From an uncultured Agathobaculum sp. (GTDB taxonomy: Bacteria; Bacillota; Clostridia; Oscillospirales; Butyricicoccaceae), in the NCBI GenBank assembly GCA_934504345.1, contig CAKSVR010000022.1, positions 1-35,101 of the forward strand: a stretch of 35,101 nt of DNA, in the 5' to 3' direction. The position numbers and the translations under genes were made by a program. Numbering within the stretch: the first letter of the stretch is position 1; every line of letters begins with the position of its first letter. Shown here in pieces: positions 17,121 through 25,254 of this stretch. Below the pieces are notes generated by a model that saw nothing but the letters and a program-made list of their open reading frames with translations, was not told the origin of the DNA and made no database searches.

Positions 17121-18020
17121 TTAGTTTTTCTCACCGTCCGGCGGAAGCGTATCCGTCTGCATGGCGGCGTGGACCTCGGCATATTTGCTTGGGGACACGC
17201 CGTAGGCCTTGCGGAACGCGCGGTAGAATCCGGCGTGGTCGGAAAAACCGCACTGCTCCCATATCTGCGCGACAGGCTCTCCGGCAAGAATGCGATTCTT
17301 GCCGAGCAGCAGCCGCATCTGTATCACATACTGGTAATACGAGATGTGCATATTCTGCTTGAACAGGTGGGACAGGTGATACTTGTTGGTGAAGAACACC
17401 TCGGCGACCGTGTCGAGGGAGAGGTCGCCTGCAAGATTGTCGCTGATATATCGCAAAAGATCGGTCAGCATACTGTCGCGCGAGGCGGGATGCAGGCGCT
17501 CGTTCTGTCCGTCCAGTGCGCGGTTGTACTCGGTCAGCAGGGTCAGCAGAGCGGCGATACCCTCACTCCTGTGGCACATCCTGCGGCCGTCATAGGCGCG
17601 GCAGATGGTGTCGAACAGCGGCTGGTAACGGCGCAATCCATCCTCTCCGGAACGGTATAAATAGATGTTTTCTTTGTTTTTGAGCGAATAAAGCGTTAGA
17701 TCCGTATCCATACGGAACAGGTAGTTCATCAGGCCGCTCGTCACCCAGACGACGCAGCGCTCGTACTGCGACTCGAAATCGCGGAACACCGGGCTGTGGA
17801 TCAGGTCGGGCGGCACGAAGATCATATCACCCGGCTCGAGCGGGTAGCGGGCGTTGCCCACCACATAGTCCGCATTGCCGGAAATGAAAAAATACAGCTC
17901 ATAAAATTCATGGTAATGCGGAGAGATCTCATGGTAGGTCTTGTGTACGGCGTGCTCGGCCTCGAAATCACGCTCGACCATAAAATGCTTGTGCAGCCAG
18001 TTATCTTTTTGATTTGACAT
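17121..18020 (-). CDS. AraC-family regulator (3)
   Basis: Regulator of 299 residues; the ATG has GGAGGG 6 nt upstream. The N-terminal cupin part (PHYHEFYELYFFISGNADYV, then LEPGDMIFVPPDLIHSPVF) resembles that of the regulator at 8786, so they are probably paralogues. The C-terminal double helix-turn-helix (AEVFFTNKYHLSHLFKQ and QCGFSDHAGFYRAFRKAYG) is intact. It is divergent from the TRAP transporter genes, the most likely target, and convergent with the flavoprotein gene. Confidence 0.9.
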   Translation of the reverse strand: MSNQKDNWLHKHFMVERDFEAEHAVHKTYHEISPHYHEFYELYFFISGNADYVVGNARYPLEPGDMIFVPPDLIHSPVFRDFESQYERCVVWVTSGLMNYLFRMDTDLTLYSLKNKENIYLYRSGEDGLRRYQPLFDTICRAYDGRRMCHRSEGIAALLTLLTEYNRALDGQNERLHPASRDSMLTDLLRYISDNLAGDLSLDTVAEVFFTNKYHLSHLFKQNMHISYYQYVIQMRLLLGKNRILAGEPVAQIWEQCGFSDHAGFYRAFRKAYGVSPSKYAEVHAAMQTDTLPPDGEKN

Positions 18021-18142
18021 ATTCTGCCCTCCGTTTCGGCTTCGTCATTATCACCAAGCAAAGGAATGAAAAATATACATCTCTGCCAAAAAGCCAAATT
18101 TAATCGCAAGATTCACAATCTGATTCGACAATCGTGACGATG

Positions 18143-18169
18143 TTGTTTCCGCAGGTACTCTGCTATAAT
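18143..18169 (+). promoter_or_regulatory. Probable promoter of the TRAP transporter operon
   Basis: A perfect -10 TATAAT (18164-18169) has only a weak, closely spaced -35 (TTGTTT, 15 nt). An imperfect dyad (about 18127-18145, ACAATCG-tga-CGATGTT) lies just upstream. A good -10 with a poor -35 beside an AraC gene fits activation. The leader is about 125 nt. Confidence 0.5.
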
Positions 18170-18299
18170 CATGGTATCACAAAGCGAGGCGGCGTACAAG
18201 CCCGGCCGGATTGCGGCCGCCCGCGCAGCATGATAAGAGCACGCTCCTGCGGTGCAATATACAGAAAAAATCACAAAATCTATGGAGGGAGTTTCCCAA

Positions 18300-19298
18300 A
18301 TGAAACGCATGAAAAAAATCCTTGCCTGCGTGCTTGCGGGCGCGGCGCTGCTGACGGCGACCGGCTGCAGCGGCAGTCAGGACCCCAAGCGTCTGCTGGT
18401 CGCGCACGGCCACGGCGACTGGCATCCGGTACACATCGGCCTGAGCTATCTGTGCGACGAGATGGAGAAGGAAACCGATTACACCTTTGACATCTACCCG
18501 AACGGTCAGCTCGGCGACGACAGCGCAATGGTCCAGCTGGTAAAGGCCGGCGTTCTGGATATTGCCAAGGTTTCCGCCGGTGCGCTCGAGCAGTTCAACC
18601 CGGCCTACTCGATCTTCTCGATCCCGTATGTGTTCCAGTCCACCGAGCATTACTTCAACGTGATGAACAACTCCGAGGCAGTCCAGGAGATCTTTGAGTC
18701 CACCCGCAAGGACGGCTTCATCGCCATCGGCTGGTTCGACTCCGGTTCGCGTTCCATCTACACCACCAAGGACGGCCCGGCAGCAACGCCGGCGGACCTC
18801 AAGGGCCTCAAGATCCGCACCATGAACAGCCCGACCTCGGTTTCCATGATCAACGCGATGGGCGCGGCGGCTACGCCGATGTCCTCCGGTGAGGTCTACA
18901 CCTCGCTCCAGCAGGGCATCATCGACGGCGCGGAGAACAACGAAACCGTTCTGGTCGATGACGGCCACGGCGAGGTCGCAAAGTCCTACACCTACACCCA
19001 GCACCAGTACCTCCCGGACATCGTCATCATCTCCACCGAAACGTGGGACGGCATGACCGAGGAGGAGCAGAACGACCTGCGCGAGGCCATGAAGGGCGCA
19101 TGGCAGGCACACGAAACCGAGTGGAACAAGATCGTAGAGCGCAACAAGACCGGCGCCAAGGAAATGGGCGTTCAGTTCTACGAGATCGACAAGACCGCGT
19201 TCATCGAGGCCTGCAAGCCGCTCCAGGACGAGTTCTGCGCCAAGAGCGAGGACAACGCCCGCTATTTCGCGGATTTCCAGAGCTATCTGGACAAGTAA
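18300..19298 (+). CDS. dctP: TRAP transporter solute-binding lipoprotein
   Basis: Extracytoplasmic binding protein, 332 residues, that captures an organic acid for the TRAP membrane subunits. Start: GGAGGGAG lies upstream of ATG 18300; the frame to 18252 has no site. A lipoprotein signal peptide (MKRMKKILACVLAG...) ends in TATGC with lipidated Cys23, as expected in a monoderm. The DctP signature is clear: YPNGQLGDD, SIPYVFQSTEHYF, and the conserved carboxylate-binding Arg in LKGLKIRTMNSP, followed by SGEVYTSLQQGIIDGAENN. Family ligands are mostly acids (C4-dicarboxylates, uronates, sialic and aromatic acids). The nearby uronate operon makes a sugar acid plausible, but the ligand is not shown by the sequence. 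Confidence 0.94.
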   Translation: MKRMKKILACVLAGAALLTATGCSGSQDPKRLLVAHGHGDWHPVHIGLSYLCDEMEKETDYTFDIYPNGQLGDDSAMVQLVKAGVLDIAKVSAGALEQFNPAYSIFSIPYVFQSTEHYFNVMNNSEAVQEIFESTRKDGFIAIGWFDSGSRSIYTTKDGPAATPADLKGLKIRTMNSPTSVSMINAMGAAATPMSSGEVYTSLQQGIIDGAENNETVLVDDGHGEVAKSYTYTQHQYLPDIVIISTETWDGMTEEEQNDLREAMKGAWQAHETEWNKIVERNKTGAKEMGVQFYEIDKTAFIEACKPLQDEFCAKSEDNARYFADFQSYLDK

Positions 19299-19313
19299 GG
19301 GAGGACGCGAGAA

Positions 19314-19799
19314 ATGAGAAAAATTATCGATAAGATCATCGAGGTCATGTGTACCGCGATCATGGGCTACATGGTGCTGGCTGTATGCTGGCAGGTAATC
19401 ACCCGCTTCGTGCTGAAGAATCCGTCCACCGTGACCGAGGAGATCCTCCGTTACCTGCTGGTATGGACCACCATGGTCGGCGGCGCTTACGCTTACGGCC
19501 GCCGCAAGCACCTGTCCATCAATATGCTGGCAAAGAAGCTGCCGCCGCGCGCGCAGAAGCTGCTCGATATTTTCGTGCAGGCCATCGTTATCGCGTTCTG
19601 CGTGGTCGTTATGATCGTCGGCGATCTGCGCCTCGTAGAAACCACCTTCAACCAGATCTCGTCCGCTCTGCATCTGCCGATGCCGTATGTTTATGCAAGT
19701 ATCCTCGTCGGCGGCGTACTCATCATCTTCTACGCCATCATCTTCATCCTTGAGGATATCAAGGCAATGCGCGAGCTGCCGCAGACCGCAGCCAAGTAA
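19314..19799 (+). CDS. dctQ: TRAP transporter small membrane subunit
   Basis: Small integral membrane subunit of the TRAP transporter, 161 residues, with four predicted transmembrane segments (about 10-30, 45-65, 85-108, 125-148). It has the family segment VTEEILRYLLVWTTMVGGAY (positions 39-58). It lies 15 nt after dctP, with AGGGAGG before the ATG, and acts with DctM as the sodium-driven permease. Confidence 0.94.
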   Translation: MRKIIDKIIEVMCTAIMGYMVLAVCWQVITRFVLKNPSTVTEEILRYLLVWTTMVGGAYAYGRRKHLSINMLAKKLPPRAQKLLDIFVQAIVIAFCVVVMIVGDLRLVETTFNQISSALHLPMPYVYASILVGGVLIIFYAIIFILEDIKAMRELPQTAAK

Positions 19800-19817
19800 G
19801 AAAGGAGAGCATCTAAA

Positions 19818-21119
19818 ATGTCCGTAGTACAGATCGGCCTGCTCCTGCTGGCCAGCTTTTTCCTGATGCTCGCACTGAGCGTCCCGGTTTCGATCAGCCT
19901 GATCGTTTCCTCTCTGGTAACTGTTTCCGCAGCTCTGCCGCTTGACCTGTCCACCTTCGTTGCGTGCCAGAAGATGGTTTCCGGCGTTGACAGCTTCTCG
20001 CTGCTGGCCGTTCCGTTCTTCATCCTCACCGGCGTTCTGATGAACACCGGCGGTATCGCACAGCGACTCATCAACCTTGCAAAGGCCTTTGTAGGCCGTA
20101 TCCCCGGCGGTCTGGCGCACACCAACATCGTGGGCAACACCATGTTCGGCGCGCTGTCCGGCTCCGCAGTAGCAGCATCCATCGCAGTCGGCGGCGTTAT
20201 GCTGCCCGAGGAGGAAGCAGCAGGCTACGACAAGAAGTTCGCAGCCGCAGCCAACATCGCTTCCGCTCCGACCGGCCTGATCATCCCGCCGTCCGGCATC
20301 CTCATCATCTACGCGGTTCTGTCCGGCTCCTCTGTTGTCGGCATGATCATGTCCGGCTATGTTCCGGGCATCCTGTGGTGCCTCGCCTGCATGGCAGTCG
20401 CATTCATCGTTGCAAAGAAGAACAAGTACCCGACCACCGAGCGCCTGCCGGCTTCCGAGCTGTTCAAGTACTTCGTTGATGCCATCCCGAGCATCCTGCT
20501 CATCGTCATCATCATCGGCGGTATCTCCTCCGGTATCTTCACCGCTACCGAGTCCGCAGCCGTAGCCGTTGCGTACACCATCTTCCTCGCGATGGTCGTT
20601 TACAAGTCCATCAAGCCGTCCGACCTGCCGCGCATCCTGCGTGAGGCCTGCGAAACCACCGCAGTCATCATGTTCCTGATCGCAGCATCCGCAGTCATGT
20701 CGTTCGTTCTGTCCTTTACCGGCCTGCCGGATGCCATCGGCAATGCGCTGCTGAGCGTTTCCGACAACAAGTACGTTATCCTGCTGCTCATCAACCTGCT
20801 GCTGCTGGTTGCCGGTATGTTCATGGATATTACCCCGGCCGTTCTGATCTTCGCACCGATCTTCCTGCCGGTCGTCAAGAGCTTCGGCATGGATCCGATC
20901 CACTTCGGCATCATGATGGTCATGAACCTCGGCGTCGGCAACATCACCCCGCCGGTCGGCTCGTCGCTGTTCTCCGGCTGTCAGGTAGCCAACATGGATA
21001 TGGAGGATATGGTAAAACCGCTTCTCCCGTTCTATGCAGCCATTTTCATCGCCCTGCTGCTGGTAGCGTATGTTCCGTGGTTCTCCATGGTCATCCCGAA
21101 CCTCGTAATGGGTTCGTAA
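19818..21119 (+). CDS. dctM: TRAP transporter large permease subunit
   Basis: Large membrane subunit that forms the translocation path, 433 residues with about 12 hydrophobic segments throughout. Typical DctM features are seen: ALSVPVSISLIVSSLV near the N terminus, LLAVPFFILTGVLMNTGGIA, NIVGNTMFGALSGSAVA, and near the end LGVGNITPPVGSSLFSGC. GAAAGGAG precedes the ATG, 18 nt after dctQ. It is the last gene of the transport operon; a hairpin follows at 21190. Confidence 0.96.
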   Translation: MSVVQIGLLLLASFFLMLALSVPVSISLIVSSLVTVSAALPLDLSTFVACQKMVSGVDSFSLLAVPFFILTGVLMNTGGIAQRLINLAKAFVGRIPGGLAHTNIVGNTMFGALSGSAVAASIAVGGVMLPEEEAAGYDKKFAAAANIASAPTGLIIPPSGILIIYAVLSGSSVVGMIMSGYVPGILWCLACMAVAFIVAKKNKYPTTERLPASELFKYFVDAIPSILLIVIIIGGISSGIFTATESAAVAVAYTIFLAMVVYKSIKPSDLPRILREACETTAVIMFLIAASAVMSFVLSFTGLPDAIGNALLSVSDNKYVILLLINLLLLVAGMFMDITPAVLIFAPIFLPVVKSFGMDPIHFGIMMVMNLGVGNITPPVGSSLFSGCQVANMDMEDMVKPLLPFYAAIFIALLLVAYVPWFSMVIPNLVMGS

Positions 21120-21189
21120 GCCCCGGTTTTGGGTTAACGATAGGCGAGATCCCTCAATTATCGCTTTTATCTTAATCATCTTTTCTCAA

Positions 21190-21222
21190 ATGCGGAGGGG
21201 CAGTCAGGCTGTCCTTCCGCAT
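21190..21222 (+). terminator. Hairpin after dctM, possible terminator
   Basis: A 14-bp stem with two G-U pairs (21190-21203 with 21209-21222) and 5-nt loop lies about 70 nt after dctM. Only a weak T tract (CCCGTTT) follows, so termination may be incomplete. Confidence 0.5.
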
Positions 21223-21241
21223 ACCCGTTTCCATATGGTAT

Positions 21242-21404
21242 AGGCAACACCGCACAATTAAAGCGGCGGTGCTTTGCGGAAATTTTGTGTCCTTACTTCG
21301 TTGCAGTTTCACGGTAATACATCAAGTATTACCGCAAAACCGCGCCTCGTCAGTACGCAAAATTTACTCGCAAATCACTCTTGTTCAATTATGCGGTATT
21401 GCCT
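21242..21404 (+). repeat. 163-bp palindromic MITE-like element, copy 3
   Basis: Third copy, with a handful of substitutions relative to copies 1 and 2. It is flanked by TA on both sides if the unit is read as TAGGCAA...TTGCCTA. It lies between dctM and the GH28 gene, and its right end appears to take part in the GH28 promoter. Confidence 0.85.
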
Positions 21405-21409
21405 ATAAT
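21381..21409 (+). promoter_or_regulatory. Hybrid promoter for the GH28 gene, formed at the repeat edge
   Basis: TTGTTC (21381-21386, inside the palindromic element), a 17-nt spacer and TATAAT (21404-21409). The first T of the -10 is the last base of the element and the rest is flanking DNA. The leader would be about 37 nt and holds AAGGAG. No better promoter is visible in the gap. Confidence 0.5.
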
Positions 21410-21452
21410 AAAAGTAATAAAAAGTATTCGAACATGAAGGAGAATCCTACGG

Positions 21453-22823
21453 ATGCAGTATAACGTATTTGACTTCGGCGCCAAAGGCGATGGCGCGACC
21501 AATGACGCAGCGGCCATTCAGGCGGCCATCGATGCCTGCCACGAGGCCGGCGGCGGCCGTGTTGTGCTGGAAGGCGGCCACACCTATTATTCCAGCTCCA
21601 TCGTGCTCAAGAGCAACATCGAGCTGCATCTGGAGCAGGGTGCCGTGCTGAAGGCCCACGCAGACATCGACACGTATTTCCATCCGAACGGCGTGGAGGC
21701 CGGTCAGGCCTCGGTATCCGGCGCGGCGGCGGTCGATCGCCCGGTAACGCTCAAGCCGAGCTATGCGTTCCTCTACGCCAAGGATGCGGACAACTTCTCC
21801 ATCACTGGTCAGGGCGCCATCGACGGCAACGTGTATGCGTTCATGAAGCGCGTCAGCCCGTATTACTTCAACGGCGACTTCTATCCGCGCCCGACCATGT
21901 GCTATGTGGAGCACTGCAAGCACATCACGTTCACCGGCATCACCATGCAGAACGCACCGTTCTGGACCTTGCATCCGGCGGGCTGCGACGATGTGCTCAT
22001 TCAGGGCATCCGCGTGCTCAATCCGCTCGACTGCACCAATTCGGACGGCATCGACCCGGATCATTCCACCAATGTCCGCATCATCGGCTGCCACGTTACC
22101 TGCGCCGATGACTGCATCTGCCTGAAGTGCTCGGCGGGCAACATGGAGTACGGCCCGTGCAGGAATATCATCATTTCCGGCTGCACGCTCACCTCGACCT
22201 CGGCCGCACTCAAGATCGGCACCGAGGGCACCGGCGATTTTGAGAACGTCATCGTCGATAACTGCATCATCTCGAACAGCAACCGCGGCATCTCGATCCA
22301 GGTGCGCGACGGCGGCCACGCGAAGAACGTTTCGTTCTCGAATATCATCATCGAAACCCGCCGCTTCGCGGACTGCTGGTGGGGAACGGCCGAGCCCATC
22401 GTGCTCACCACCCACGAGCGCAATGAGGGCGTGCCGAGCGGCAAGATCTCGAACATCCGCTTCACCAATATCACCTGCGACAGTGAGAACGGCGTGTTCC
22501 TCTCCGGCTGTGAGGGCAATCACATCGAGGATGTGCTGTTCGACCGCGTGCAGGTAACGCTCCGCCGCAAGAGCAAGTGGGAGCGCGGCCTGTACGATCT
22601 GCGCCCGGGCCACGATCAGGGCATCGAGAAGATCACCTCGGCGGGCTTCCTGATGCGCCGCGCGGACGACATTACGCTGCGCGACTGCCGCGTGCGCTTC
22701 GAGGGCGAGGATCTGTCCGATTTCGGTCAGGCCGTGTATGCTTACGAGTGCGGCAAGATCGAGCTCGAGCGCTTTGACGGCAAAGCTGCAAGAGAGGGCT
22801 TCGAGGACGTAGAGCTCGCGTAA
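21453..22823 (+). CDS. GH28-like polygalacturonase-family beta-helix protein, cytoplasmic
   Basis: Right-handed beta-helix protein of 456 residues with the N-terminal FDFGAKGDGATNDAAAIQAA segment usual in pectin-active enzymes. The GH28 acid residues are present: NSDG (196-199, in place of NTDG) and ADD (218-220). The GHG position reads AALKIGTE and lacks the His, and the RIK position reads RGISIQ, so the active site departs from classic polygalacturonases. There is no signal peptide, so it should act in the cytoplasm on imported oligomers, such as galacturonide- or glucuronide-containing fragments taken up by the TRAP porter. The ATG has AAGGAG 10 nt upstream. It is monocistronic, with its own terminator. 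Confidence 0.85.
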   Translation: MQYNVFDFGAKGDGATNDAAAIQAAIDACHEAGGGRVVLEGGHTYYSSSIVLKSNIELHLEQGAVLKAHADIDTYFHPNGVEAGQASVSGAAAVDRPVTLKPSYAFLYAKDADNFSITGQGAIDGNVYAFMKRVSPYYFNGDFYPRPTMCYVEHCKHITFTGITMQNAPFWTLHPAGCDDVLIQGIRVLNPLDCTNSDGIDPDHSTNVRIIGCHVTCADDCICLKCSAGNMEYGPCRNIIISGCTLTSTSAALKIGTEGTGDFENVIVDNCIISNSNRGISIQVRDGGHAKNVSFSNIIIETRRFADCWWGTAEPIVLTTHERNEGVPSGKISNIRFTNITCDSENGVFLSGCEGNHIEDVLFDRVQVTLRRKSKWERGLYDLRPGHDQGIEKITSAGFLMRRADDITLRDCRVRFEGEDLSDFGQAVYAYECGKIELERFDGKAAREGFEDVELA

Positions 22824-22832
22824 AGACGATTG

Positions 22833-22882
22833 AAAATGGAGAATGGAAAACGACGTAACGGTCGGCCATTCTCCATTTTTTC
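22833..22882 (+). terminator. Intrinsic terminator of the GH28 gene
   Basis: A perfect 14-bp stem AAAATGGAGAATGG/CCATTCTCCATTTT (22833-22846 with 22866-22879) and 19-nt loop end in a T tract. It starts 9 nt after the stop. The stem sequence is shared with the terminators at 2156, 2206 and 25255. Confidence 0.85.
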
Positions 22883-22957
22883 ATTTCTGCCGGATGATTT
22901 GCGCTGCGTGAGCGCGGCGCAGCGGCTCGGCGCACCGTTTACGGGATAATGTATCCG

Positions 22958-22986
22958 TTTACAAACCTCGGATTGTCCTATATACT
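22958..22986 (+). promoter_or_regulatory. Sigma-A promoter for the MscS gene
   Basis: TTTACA (22958-22963), 17-nt spacer, TATACT (22981-22986), 32 nt before the TTG start. CCGTTTAC occurs twice just upstream (near 22936 and 22956). Confidence 0.7.
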
Positions 22987-23018
22987 ATATAATAAGGCAA
23001 ACGAAAGGAGTGCAGACA

Positions 23019-23915
23019 TTGTTCGAATGGTTCAATGAATTTATGGCTTCTCCGCTGGGGAAGTTTATTTCCACGGGCATACTGGCCGTGGCGGTGCTTT
23101 TGCTGACGCTGGTGGCGGCGAACGTTGTCAGCAGGCTGATGAAAAAGCTGGTGGATCGTCACCGGAAGAGCAACAGCAGCATCGCAACGGTGCTGGGCTT
23201 TGTGCGCTACATAGCGGTCGCGGCGGTGTACTTTGCGGGCGGCATGGTCATTGTCGGCGCGATACCGGTGCTGTCGAGTGCGGTACGCACGCTGCTGGCT
23301 ACCGGCGGCGTGATCGCGGTCGTTGCCGGTCTTGCCGCGCAGGAGGCGCTGGGCAGCGTGGTCAGCGGCATGATGATCCTCGCGTTCAAGCCGTTCAAGA
23401 TGGGCGATGTGGTGCGCTATGTCGATAATGACATCACCGGCACGGTCGAGGAGATCACGCTGCACCATACAGCCATCCGCACGTTCGAGAACAAGCGTGT
23501 CATCATCCCGAACAGCAAGATGAACAGCGCCATCATCGAGAACGCCGACTACGCGGACAGTAAGGTCTGCGTGTTCCTGACGGTGGGCATCACCTACGAG
23601 AGCGACCTCAAAAAAGCCAAAGAGCTGTTCGCCCGCGAGGTGGAGAAGCAGCCGGGCTTCCTCGACATCCGCACCGACCAGCAGAAGCAGGACGGCGTAC
23701 CGGCCGTGCCGGTCGTGGTGCTCGAGCTGGCGGATTCGGCGGTCGTGCTGCGCGCCTCGCTCTGGGCCAAGGATAACGCCACCGCGTTCGCGCTCAAGTG
23801 CGCCGTAAACGAGGGCATTAAGCTCACCTATGACACGGAGGGGATTGGTATTGCGTACCCGCACCTGCAAATTGTAGAGTCTGTGAAAGAGAGCTTTAAG
23901 AAGAGTGAAGAGTGA
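23019..23915 (+). CDS. Small-conductance mechanosensitive channel, MscS family
   Basis: Membrane channel that opens under tension and releases solutes on osmotic downshock; 298 residues. I chose TTG 23019 (MFEWFNEF) because AAAGGAG lies 8 nt upstream; the GTG at 23010 overlaps that site. Three transmembrane segments (about 15-37, 57-80, 84-110) are followed by the pore helix with glycines and alanines (ATGGVIAVVAGLAAQEALGS), then the MscS beta domain with FKMGDVVRYVDNDITGTVEEI and VIIPNSKM. Length is near E. coli MscS (286). The final codons (KKSEE, stop) are made from a GAAGAGTGAAGAGTGA repeat unit, so the repeat has replaced or supplied the native C terminus. Confidence 0.93.
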   Translation: MFEWFNEFMASPLGKFISTGILAVAVLLLTLVAANVVSRLMKKLVDRHRKSNSSIATVLGFVRYIAVAAVYFAGGMVIVGAIPVLSSAVRTLLATGGVIAVVAGLAAQEALGSVVSGMMILAFKPFKMGDVVRYVDNDITGTVEEITLHHTAIRTFENKRVIIPNSKMNSAIIENADYADSKVCVFLTVGITYESDLKKAKELFAREVEKQPGFLDIRTDQQKQDGVPAVPVVVLELADSAVVLRASLWAKDNATAFALKCAVNEGIKLTYDTEGIGIAYPHLQIVESVKESFKKSEE

Positions 23916-24020
23916 GGAGTGAAGAGTGGAGAGATTGTTTGGATGAAACTGGGTGCAGGAAAACCGTTACATTCTCTCCACTCTCCAATCTCTTAAAAGC
24001 TCTCCACTCTAATAAAAGCA
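23893..24020. repeat. GAGTGGAGAG-rich inverted repeat, copy 1
   Basis: GAAGAGTGAAGAGTG-type units at the left and CTCTCCACTCT units at the right surround a core with GCAGGAAAACCGTTACATTC. It overlaps the last codons of the MscS gene and extends to about 24020. Copy 2 (28305-28436) is the reverse complement of this one over most of its length; a diverged copy is at 31363-31529. Confidence 0.75.
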
Positions 24021-24052
24021 AGATATTGCAAGAAACCCACCCTCCAACCCGC

Positions 24053-24058
24053 TATAAT
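24053..24058 (+). promoter_or_regulatory. -10 box of Gfo/Idh/MocA gene (3)
   Basis: A perfect TATAAT lies 29 nt before the ATG. The nearest -35-like hexamer (TTGCAA, 21 nt upstream) is too far for a standard promoter, so only the -10 is claimed. Confidence 0.45.
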
Positions 24059-24087
24059 GGGGGTAAAAAGAAAGGAAGGAACCGAAA

Positions 24088-25245
24088 ATGGAAAAGATTC
24101 GTGTCGGCGTGATCGGCATTGGCGACATCAGCAATGTTTATCTGAATAATCTGAAGAAATACGATGCGGTAGAGGTCGTGGCGTGTGCCTCGCGCGGACT
24201 GGAGAAAGCGCAGCGCAAGGCGGCGGAGCACGGCATCCCGAAAGCATATGCCTCGGGCATGGAGCTCATTGCCGACCCGGACATCGACCTCATCCTCAAC
24301 CTGACGACACCGCAGGCGCATTATGCGTACAATCTGGCGGCGCTGGAGGCGGGCAAGCACGTTTACACCGAAAAGCCGCTGGCGATGACGTTCGCGCAGG
24401 GACAGGAGCTGGTTTCCCTCGCGAAAGAGAAAGGGCTGCTCATCGGCTGTGCGCCGGATACGTTCCTCGGCGGGCGTTTGCAGAACATCCGCGAGCTGAT
24501 CGACAGCGGCAGGCTGGGCCGCATCACGGGCGGCGGCGCGTGGTTTGTCGGCCACGGACACGAGTTCCATCATCCGGCACCGGCGTTCTTCTATCAGCCG
24601 GGCGCAGGCCCGCTGTACGATATGGGCCCGTATTACGTCACGGCGCTGCTCAGTCTGCTGGGCCCGGTAAAGCGCGTATGCGCGATGGCGACCAAGGCAG
24701 GGGACACGCGCACCGTACCCTCCGGCCCGAGCAAGGGACAGGTGCTGCCGGTGGATGTGGACACCCACATCAACGCCATCCTCGAGTTCGTCTGCGGCGC
24801 ACAGGTGACGTTAACGTGCAGCTTTGACGTTTGGGATTCCGAGCTGCCGCGCATGGAAATCTACGGCACGGAGGGCACGGTGCTCATCGACGAGAAAGAC
24901 CCGATCTCCGGCCCGAATCTGTTCGGCGGCGATACGCTCATGCGTACACCCGACCAGTACCGCTGGGCGGATGCCGAGCGTCGTCCGGAGAACGTGAACG
25001 CGCCGTGGCCGGTCGTGCCGAACAGCCATCCGTTCAATTCGGTCAGCCACGCCGAGAACCCGCGCGGCATCGGACTGGTAGATCTCGTGTATGCGCTCCG
25101 CGAGGGCCGCACGCCGCGTGCCTCCGGCGAGATGGCGCTGCATTCGCTCGAGGTGATGGAGTGCATCCTGCGGAGTGCCCACGAGCACGTTTTCTGCGAG
25201 CCGACCACCACGTTCGAACAGCCTAAGCCGCTGGACTGGCAGTAA
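24088..25245 (+). CDS. Gfo/Idh/MocA-family dehydrogenase (3)
   Basis: NAD(P)-dependent oxidoreductase of 385 residues. Rossmann motif VGVIGIGDISNVY (6-18), EKP motif YTEKPLAMT (residues 94-102), and the substrate-domain segment GPLYDMGPYYVTALLSLLGP. In the last segment Tyr replaces the His of the common DxGxHxxD pattern. GAAAGGAAGG lies before the ATG. It stands alone between the MscS gene and the toxin-like locus, with its own terminator. It may act on the same compound class as the two dehydrogenases at 9.7-12.0 kb, which is an inference from family only. Confidence 0.9.
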   Translation: MEKIRVGVIGIGDISNVYLNNLKKYDAVEVVACASRGLEKAQRKAAEHGIPKAYASGMELIADPDIDLILNLTTPQAHYAYNLAALEAGKHVYTEKPLAMTFAQGQELVSLAKEKGLLIGCAPDTFLGGRLQNIRELIDSGRLGRITGGGAWFVGHGHEFHHPAPAFFYQPGAGPLYDMGPYYVTALLSLLGPVKRVCAMATKAGDTRTVPSGPSKGQVLPVDVDTHINAILEFVCGAQVTLTCSFDVWDSELPRMEIYGTEGTVLIDEKDPISGPNLFGGDTLMRTPDQYRWADAERRPENVNAPWPVVPNSHPFNSVSHAENPRGIGLVDLVYALREGRTPRASGEMALHSLEVMECILRSAHEHVFCEPTTTFEQPKPLDWQ

Positions 25246-25254
25246 CTCAAAATG

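Noticed and set aside
18177..21179. A 1000-codon open frame antisense to the TRAP genes
   Set aside because: It is a shadow of GC-rich codon use in dctPQM: composition is low-complexity (Asp, His, Arg, Gln rich), no domain is recognisable, and the plus-strand genes are certain. The same applies to long antisense frames opposite proS, uxuB, uxaC, the his genes and the MATE gene.
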